Origin: Bog-159 sp035602155 | GTDB lineage: Bacteria; Acidobacteriota; Terriglobia; Bryobacterales; Bryobacteraceae | Length of the DNA stretch: 10,437 bases | NCBI GenBank assembly: GCA_035602155.1 | Contig: DATNMW010000242.1 | Coordinates: forward strand, 1-10,437 | Direction of reading: 5' to 3' | Shown here: positions 5,860 to 10,437 of the stretch, in pieces | Layout: the number at the start of each line of letters is the position of its first letter | Position numbering within the stretch: position 1 is the stretch's first letter | Made by a program: the position numbers and the translations under genes | Notes under the pieces: generated by a model | Seen by the model: the letters and a program-made list of their open reading frames with translations, nothing else | The model's database searches: none | What the model was told of the DNA's origin: nothing

Positions 5860-7845
5860 ATGCGGTTGGGTGTATGCCGGAAATGGTTGGTCTTGCTGGT
5901 CTGCGCGTGCTGCGACATGCGTGCGGAATCGCCGAATGAGCGCTGGTTGAAGCTGCAGTCGGAAGGCGCCCGCCTGCGGGAACAAGGCAAGTATGAAGAC
6001 GCGCGCCACGCTTATGCGGAGGCGCTCCGCGTAGCTGAAGCGGGAGCCGCGGAAAAGCTGACACAAACGTTAAACAATCTGGCCGCGTCGTGTTACGACG
6101 GAGGACATTATACCGAAGCGGAAGGATATTACCGGCGCGCATTGGATATGCCGAAGCCGGACCAGTCCGCGGAGGCCCGCCGCACGCAGGCCAGCCTATG
6201 GGGCAACCTGGCCGCGCTTTATGCCGCGACCGCGCGTGTGAACCAGGCGGAACCCCTCTATCGCCAGGCCATCGAACTGGCGGACCAGCCCGACGAAGAA
6301 TCCACGGCGCTCCGCGCGACGTTGGTCGGCGACCTGGCGGGAGTGTGCCTCAAGCAAGGCCGCCCGCGGGAGGCGGAGCCGCTCTTATTGCGCGCACTGG
6401 ATGGCTGGGAAACCAAACCGGAAACCTCGAAGATGGCGCTTCTGCTGAACAATCTGGCGGCGGCATATCAGATGGAGCGGCGTTATGAGGAAGCGGAGTC
6501 GTTTTATCGGCGCGCGCTACGGATTAACGAGCGGTTATTGGGGCCGGAACATCCCAACACGGCAACGAGCCTGAACAACCTCGCGGATCTTTACCGCGCA
6601 GAGGGCCGGAACGCCGAAGCCGTTCCCCTGCTGCGACGCGCGACCGAAATCGACGAAAAAGCGCTCGGGACGGCTCATCCGGATCTAGCCACTCGCCTCA
6701 ACAATTTAGCGAGCGTGCTGATGAATCAGGGCGCACTTGATGAAGCCGAACCACTGTACCGCCAAGCGCTGGGGATTTGGGAGAAGGCTTTCGGAGGCGG
6801 CAGTGCACAGACTGCGGTGGCCTGGAACAATCTTGGCAGTCTCTATCTCAAGCGGCAGCGCTATGTGGACGCGGAATCCTGCGACCGGCGGGCGTTGGAG
6901 ATCTGGACCGCGCACGTGGGCGGCGATTCCGCGCAAGCAGCGGTAGCCCTGCACAATCTGGGCGATTTGTATGCGCTGCAAGAGCGGTACGGCGATGCCG
7001 AACCGCTCTACCGGCATGCGCTCGAAATCCGCGAGAAAGCCTACGGACCGGAAAGTCCGGAGGCGGCCGCGAGTTTGAATGGCCTGACGGCGATTTATCT
7101 GCGAACGGAACGAATGGGCGAAGCTGAGGCGGCCGCCCGGCGCGTGCTGGCCATCCTAGAGAAAGTGCCGGACGCGGACAGTCCCAAACTGATGGCCGCG
7201 TTACGGAACCTAGCGGAGGCATTCGCGGGACAGGGACGCATGGAAGCGGCCGAGTCGACGTGGCGGCGCGCAATGGATATCGGCGAGAAATCCCTGGGTC
7301 CCGAGAGCGGCCAATTGCTGCCCGTCCTTAGATCGTTGGCGCTGGTGGCGCGCGGCCAGGGACACTACACGGACGCCGAAGGCCTGCTGCAGCGCATGAT
7401 CGCCATCGCCGGTAATACCTACGGCGAGCAGGCGCTGGTGCTGGCATCCACACTAAGCCTGATGGGCGACACGTATCGGGACGATGGCCGCTTCGCCGCG
7501 GCTGAACCCTACTACCAACGCAGCATGGCTATCTGGGAGCGGCAGCTCGGGGAAATGCATCCCGCTGTGGCGGCGGAGTGCAACCGTTTGGCCGCGCTCT
7601 ACCAGAAGCTCGGACGGTTCGGTGAGGCCGAGTCCTCTTATCAACGGGCGCTGGCCATTCTGGACAAGACGGACGGTCCCGACCATCCGGACGTGGCCAC
7701 CACCTTACTGAACTACGCGGGCCTACTGCGCCAAATGAAACGCAAGGGCGAAGCCCAACGTTTGGAGGAACGCGCCAAAGCCATTCTGGCCAGCCACAGC
7801 CCACCTCAGGGCAAGGTCGCCGGGCCGGTCAACAGCATCAGGTGA
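5860..7845 (+). CDS. Exported tetratricopeptide-repeat protein (kinesin-light-chain-type TPRs)
   Basis: This 661-residue protein is almost entirely built of about fifteen 42-residue TPR units. They begin near residues 29, 70, 112, 154, 195, 237, 279, 321, 363, 405, 446, 488, 530, 572 and 614. Typical units read LNNLA-x-LY-x-x-x-GR-x-x-EAEPLYRRALEI-x-EK-x-LG-x-x-HP, the long TPR_10/TPR_12 form found in kinesin light chains and many bacterial scaffold proteins. It probably acts as a protein-binding superhelix. The N-terminus (MRLGVCRKWLVLLVCACCDMRA) is a short signal peptide; VCAC at 14-17 loosely resembles a lipobox, so it might be a lipoprotein at C17. The ribosome site is strong (AGGGAGGG just before ATG 5860). 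No catalytic domain, such as a CHAT protease, is fused to it. The binding partner is unknown. The repeats make internal 126-bp coding periodicity. Confidence 0.9.
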   Translation: MRLGVCRKWLVLLVCACCDMRAESPNERWLKLQSEGARLREQGKYEDARHAYAEALRVAEAGAAEKLTQTLNNLAASCYDGGHYTEAEGYYRRALDMPKPDQSAEARRTQASLWGNLAALYAATARVNQAEPLYRQAIELADQPDEESTALRATLVGDLAGVCLKQGRPREAEPLLLRALDGWETKPETSKMALLLNNLAAAYQMERRYEEAESFYRRALRINERLLGPEHPNTATSLNNLADLYRAEGRNAEAVPLLRRATEIDEKALGTAHPDLATRLNNLASVLMNQGALDEAEPLYRQALGIWEKAFGGGSAQTAVAWNNLGSLYLKRQRYVDAESCDRRALEIWTAHVGGDSAQAAVALHNLGDLYALQERYGDAEPLYRHALEIREKAYGPESPEAAASLNGLTAIYLRTERMGEAEAAARRVLAILEKVPDADSPKLMAALRNLAEAFAGQGRMEAAESTWRRAMDIGEKSLGPESGQLLPVLRSLALVARGQGHYTDAEGLLQRMIAIAGNTYGEQALVLASTLSLMGDTYRDDGRFAAAEPYYQRSMAIWERQLGEMHPAVAAECNRLAALYQKLGRFGEAESSYQRALAILDKTDGPDHPDVATTLLNYAGLLRQMKRKGEAQRLEERAKAILASHSPPQGKVAGPVNSIR

Positions 7846-7870
7846 GCTTCTGCCGGCGCCGCAAGCCCGC

Positions 7871-7892
7871 TCAGCGCTGAAATTGTTATACT
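7871..7892 (+). promoter_or_regulatory. Putative extended -10 promoter with adjacent palindrome, upstream of the sugar gene block
   Basis: TGTTATACT (7884-7892) is an extended -10 element (TGn followed by TATACT). Transcription would start near 7899, about 13 nt before ATG 7912, giving a very short leader without a Shine-Dalgarno. A perfect 10-bp palindrome TCAGCGCTGA (7871-7880) lies 3 bp upstream, in the spacer/-35 region where an operator would sit. No good -35 hexamer is visible, as is common with extended -10 promoters. It probably marks the start of the transcription unit running to the end of the window. Confidence 0.45.
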
Positions 7893-7911
7893 CGGGCTTC
7901 ATCTCTATCCT

Positions 7912-8205
7912 ATGGCGAATCCGAAATATGCGGTTTCCGACAGGCCGGTTCCGGTGTCCGAATTGGTCGCTACGCTCAGCGATGGGACCAAGGTGAAGCG
8001 CCGCGTTCCGCGCATGCGCGCCTGCAATGAGAAAGACGCAAAAGGGAAGCTCTGCGCCGGTCATCTGAAGCGCTGGTATTTCTTCGGCGACGAAGTGAAG
8101 CAGAAATTTGGGGCGGACGCCGAGGTGTATCGTTGCGAGCACTGCAAGACGCTCTATCTGCCGAATACCGAGGAAGAACCACGCACCGGCACGCTATCGT
8201 TTTAG
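7912..8205 (+). CDS. Small Cys-rich conserved-looking protein, possible zinc ribbon
   Basis: I do not recognise this 97-residue protein. It is basic in the middle and has four cysteines and a histidine arranged like a zinc site. C38 and C48 with H51 lie in CNEKDAKGKLCAGH, and C75-x2-C78 in YRCEHCKTLYLP. The second pair, in strand-knuckle-strand context, resembles half a zinc ribbon; the first pair has nine residues between the cysteines, longer than a normal knuckle. No signal peptide or membrane segment is seen. ATG 7912 has no Shine-Dalgarno but lies about 13 nt after a likely transcription start. The 3' end overlaps the dehydratase frame, and the stop TAG shares its G with a GTG in that frame (8205-8207). 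Codon pattern and length look like a real gene; the role is unknown, perhaps nucleic-acid or protein binding. Confidence 0.75.
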   Translation: MANPKYAVSDRPVPVSELVATLSDGTKVKRRVPRMRACNEKDAKGKLCAGHLKRWYFFGDEVKQKFGADAEVYRCEHCKTLYLPNTEEEPRTGTLSF

Positions 8206-9182
8206 TGACGGGCGCGGGCGGCTATATCGGATCGGCTCTGGTGAAGGCCATCGCCGCGGCGGGTGCGGAACGCTTGGTCCTGCTGGATTCCTCGGAAAAC
8301 AACCTGTTCGGAATCCACCGCTATCTGGACGAGGCGCATGCGGACGTGCCCCACGAAGCCATCCTGGGGAGCGTAACCGATGCCGGTTTGCTGCAAGGCA
8401 TTTTCAGCCGCTGTCGCCCGCAGATCGTGTATCATGCAGCGGCCCTCAAGCATGTGACTCTGCTGGAACTCAACCCGTTCGCGGCCGTAAGCAACAACGC
8501 CATGGGCACGTGTGCTTTGGCGCAGGCTGCCATCCAGCACGGCGCGTCCACGCTGGTGTTGGTCTCGACGGATAAGGCGGTGAATCCGCATAGCGTCATG
8601 GGAGCATCCAAGCGGATCGCGGAATTGACCGTGGCGGCGCTCAGCGGGCCGCAATGCCGGATGAACGCGGTGCGGCTGGGCAATGTCCTCGGATCGACTG
8701 GCAGCGTGGTTCCCATCTTTCTGGAGCAGATCTCCAGAGGCGGCCCGGTCACCGTTACGGATCCGGATGCGAGCCGCTACTTCATGTCTTTGGATGCGGC
8801 GGTGGAGGCGATTTTGGCCGCGGGCGCCGCGGAGTGCGACGGGAGAATCCTGCTGCCGGGTCTTGGCGAACCGGAGCACATTGCCGATCTCGCGCGGTTG
8901 CTGATCGGAGAGGCCGAAATCCCGATTCGATTCATCGGCCTGCGGGCGGGGGAGAAGCTCACCGAAGACCTGATGTTCGAGACGGAGATACGCGAGGGAT
9001 TCGCCGCAGGCGGTTTGGAAGCGATCCGCACACCAAGCCCCACGCCCGCCGAACTCTGCCGCCGCATGGAACAGCTCGCCTGCTCGCTCGCCAGCCACGA
9101 TCTGGCGGGACTGATTGACGCGATCTGCGCGATGGTTCCGGAATACCATCCCAGCGCGGTCGCCCGGAATGCCCGCGCATGA
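8133..9182 (+). CDS. CapD/WbpM-type nucleotide-sugar 4,6-dehydratase (soluble, SDR family)
   Basis: This extended short-chain dehydrogenase/reductase acts on a UDP-N-acetylhexosamine or similar sugar. Numbered from TTG 8133 (349 residues), the NAD(P) site is TGAGGYIGSAL (26-36). D52 ends beta-2 and AAALKHV is at 102-108. The active-site block VSTDKAVNPHSVMGASKR (144-161) carries D147, K148, and S154, M156 and K160 in place of the usual Ser-Tyr-Lys. Met at the Tyr position is a known trait of the WbpM/CapD subgroup. RYFMSLDAAV (215-224) and RAGEKLTEDL (271-280) are family C-terminal signatures. It lacks the membrane and CoA-binding-like N-terminal domains of full-length WbpM. The start is unclear: GTG 8205 would remove the first beta-strand (IVLV), while TTG 8133 keeps it and has GAGGTG 5 nt upstream but overlaps the preceding gene by 73 nt. 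The 3' end overlaps the epimerase start (ATGA). Confidence 0.87.
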   Translation: MRALQDALSAEYRGRTTHRHAIVLVTGAGGYIGSALVKAIAAAGAERLVLLDSSENNLFGIHRYLDEAHADVPHEAILGSVTDAGLLQGIFSRCRPQIVYHAAALKHVTLLELNPFAAVSNNAMGTCALAQAAIQHGASTLVLVSTDKAVNPHSVMGASKRIAELTVAALSGPQCRMNAVRLGNVLGSTGSVVPIFLEQISRGGPVTVTDPDASRYFMSLDAAVEAILAAGAAECDGRILLPGLGEPEHIADLARLLIGEAEIPIRFIGLRAGEKLTEDLMFETEIREGFAAGGLEAIRTPSPTPAELCRRMEQLACSLASHDLAGLIDAICAMVPEYHPSAVARNARA

Positions 9183-10330
9183 CTCGCAAGATCGCCGTGG
9201 TCACTTCCTCGCGCGCCGATTACAGCCACTTATACTGGCCGCTGCGCGAACTTGCCGCACACCCGGCGGTGGATCTGAAAATCATTGCGCTCGGACCGCA
9301 TCTTTCTCCGGAATTCGGCTGCACAGCTTCGGAAATCGAGAAGGACGGGTTCCACATCGAGGCGCGCATCGAATGCTTGTTGAGCTCAGACAGCGATGTC
9401 GGCATGGCCAAGACGATCGGTTTGGCGACTCTGGGCCTGGCCGATTGCCTGGGGCGGATGCGCCCAGACCTATTGCTGCTCATCGCCGACCGCTACGAGA
9501 TGTTAGCGCCCGCCGCCGTGGCTACGGCACTGCGCATTCCGCTAGCGCATATCGAAGGCGGTGAGATCAGCGAAGGCGTCATTGACGATGCCGTGCGCAA
9601 TGCGCTGACCAAGCTGAGCCATATTCACTTCACTTCCACTGAACTGGCGCGCGCGCGCGTGCTCGCCATGGGTGAGGCGGACTGGCGCGTACACCGCACC
9701 GGCGCTCCGTCGCTCGACCATTTGCGGCGGAGTCCGCTGCTGGGCCGCGAAGAAGTTGAGGCGCGCCTGGGCATACATCTCACGCGGCCGACGGCCTTGA
9801 TCGCCTACCACCCCACCACCATCGCGCGCGATCCGACGCGCGAAGCGGACGCTCTCTTCTCCGCGCTGGAATCCGCGCCGGTCGAGCTTCTGTTCTGCTA
9901 TCCGAACGCCGACGCCGGCAGCCGCGAACTCATCGCGCGTACCGAATCTTTCATCCGCCGCGTTGGGCACGGACGGGTATTTGTCAACTTGGCCCCGGTT
10001 GTTTACTGGAGCCTGTTGCGGTCGGTGGATTTGCTGGTGGGCAACTCCAGCAGCGGGATCATGGAGGCGGCCTCTTTCGCGATCCCGGCCGTCGATGTGG
10101 GGATACGGCAGCGCGGCCGCGAACGCGCGCGCAATGTGCTGCATGCCGAGGCGAGTGCCGCCTGCATTCTGGATGGCGTCCGCACGGCGGTGAGTACGGA
10201 GTTTCGCGAATCGTTGGTCGGAATGGAGAACCCGTACGGGGACGGGCACGCGGCCGAAAGAATCGCCGCGGTGCTGGAATCCGCGCCGCTGGGCGAAGAA
10301 CTGCTGATCAAGCGTGCGTGCATATTATGA
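9179..10330 (+). CDS. Hydrolysing UDP-N-acetylhexosamine 2-epimerase (NeuC/LegG family)
   Basis: This 383-residue enzyme belongs to the GT-B-fold family that epimerises C2 and releases UDP. NeuC makes ManNAc from UDP-GlcNAc; LegG makes 2,4-diacetamido-2,4,6-trideoxymannose from UDP-diacetamidobacillosamine. Visible signatures: TSSRADYSHLYWPLREL (9-25), LSPEFG (42-47), PDLLLLIADRYEMLAPAA (96-113), HIEGGEISEGVIDDAVRNALTKLSHIHF (124-151), MGE (164-166), TGAPSLD (174-180) and the UDP-binding loop GNSSSGIMEA (288-297). Many relatives have HIHGGE and RHAITK, so the Glu at 126 and Asn at 141 are departures. Length fits the family (about 370-390). It starts within the dehydratase stop codon, so the two are coupled. 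Next to a 4,6-dehydratase the LegG-like substrate is more likely than plain UDP-GlcNAc, but sequence alone does not decide this. Confidence 0.9.
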   Translation: MTRKIAVVTSSRADYSHLYWPLRELAAHPAVDLKIIALGPHLSPEFGCTASEIEKDGFHIEARIECLLSSDSDVGMAKTIGLATLGLADCLGRMRPDLLLLIADRYEMLAPAAVATALRIPLAHIEGGEISEGVIDDAVRNALTKLSHIHFTSTELARARVLAMGEADWRVHRTGAPSLDHLRRSPLLGREEVEARLGIHLTRPTALIAYHPTTIARDPTREADALFSALESAPVELLFCYPNADAGSRELIARTESFIRRVGHGRVFVNLAPVVYWSLLRSVDLLVGNSSSGIMEAASFAIPAVDVGIRQRGRERARNVLHAEASAACILDGVRTAVSTEFRESLVGMENPYGDGHAAERIAAVLESAPLGEELLIKRACIL

Positions 10331-10350
10331 AGATAGGGGTCGAGATATGA
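10327..10350 (+). other. Seven-codon mini-ORF (MKIGVEI) bridging epimerase and next gene
   Basis: ATG 10327 overlaps the epimerase stop as ATGA (10327-10330). The frame reads MKIGVEI and stops at TGA 10348-10350, which overlaps the next gene's start as another ATGA (10347-10350). The first ten bases, ATGAAGATAG, are repeated exactly 20 bp later at the real start (10347-10356). It may be a relay for terminating ribosomes or just the scar of a 20-bp duplication. Its GGGG (10336-10339) probably also serves as part of the ribosome site of the next gene. Confidence 0.4.
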
Positions 10351-10437
10351 AGATAGCGGTTGTTGGAGCGACGGGTGCGACGGGACGCAGAGTGGTAAAG
10401 CATGCGCTTGCACAAGGACACTTCGTTACGGCCGTTG
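10347..10437 (+). CDS. NAD(P)-binding Rossmann-fold protein, NmrA/atypical SDR-like (partial)
   Basis: The first 30 codons are present: MKIAVVGATGATGRRVVKHA then LAQGHFVTAV, continuing beyond the right edge. The beta-strand KIAVVGA followed by the GATGATGR glycine motif is the dinucleotide-binding start of atypical SDRs of the NmrA/BVR-B type, which reduce small molecules or act as redox sensors. The motif GxxGxxG is complete. G-rich sequence 8-11 nt upstream (10336-10339) can act as the ribosome site. It is coupled to the preceding mini-ORF by an ATGA overlap and is likely co-transcribed with the sugar genes, though the family is often unrelated to sugar synthesis. A nucleotide-sugar epimerase cannot be fully excluded from 30 residues, but those usually have GxxGFIG. 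Confidence 0.75.
   Translation, partial: MKIAVVGATGATGRRVVKHALAQGHFVTAV

Noticed and set aside
5860..7845. 126-bp DNA periodicity as a mobile or satellite repeat
   Set aside because: It is explained by the 42-residue TPR units; the copies differ at the DNA level as expected for old protein repeats.
8202..9149. Long minus-strand open frame opposite the dehydratase
   Set aside because: Its translation is rich in Arg, His and Gln with no recognisable motif. It mirrors the GC-rich codon pattern of the real gene.

Overview
The window is a gene-dense, GC-rich bacterial chromosome segment. Nearly all of it is coding, the longest gene-free stretch is 180 bp, and many neighbouring genes overlap by 1-4 nt. 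The gene content suggests an Acidobacteriota genome, probably of the Solibacter/Bryobacter type. That content is an ECF sigma factor with a HEAT-repeat anti-sigma factor, tandem secreted DUF4097 proteins, a large kinesin-light-chain-type TPR protein, a radical-SAM-type protein and a BrnT module. The taxonomic assignment is inferred from gene content and remembered family distribution, not from a marker gene.

Layout. On the minus strand, 1-286 is the 5' part of a gene resembling the cobalamin-binding-like N-terminus of CUAEP/CCAEP-tail radical SAM proteins. Everything after it is on the plus strand. A BrnT-type toxin and CopG/BrnA-like antitoxin (354-939) diverge from it across a 67-bp control region. 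A four-gene unit follows (1026-4076): ECF sigma factor, membrane anti-sigma factor with zinc finger and HEAT repeats, and two secreted DUF4097 paralogues. It looks like an envelope-sensing module in which the sigma factor drives its own operon. A soluble hybrid histidine kinase with a C-terminal receiver domain comes next (4138-5679). A 180-bp spacer carries a helically phased array of decanucleotide repeats, then a 661-residue exported TPR protein (5860-7845).

The last block (7912 to the end) is a tightly packed run: a small Cys-rich protein, a soluble CapD/WbpM-type nucleotide-sugar 4,6-dehydratase, a NeuC/LegG-type hydrolysing UDP-sugar 2-epimerase, and the start of an NAD(P)-binding Rossmann protein. 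The dehydratase and hydrolysing epimerase together suggest a surface nonulosonic-acid-like sugar (legionaminic type), but the aminotransferase, acetyltransferase and synthase expected for it are not in the window.

The least explained items are the decanucleotide array at 5700-5780, the seven-codon mini-ORF that bridges the epimerase and the last gene by two ATGA overlaps, and the dehydratase start, which must lie inside the upstream gene if its first beta-strand is to be kept. I found no tRNA, rRNA, CRISPR array, insertion sequence or convincing intrinsic terminator.
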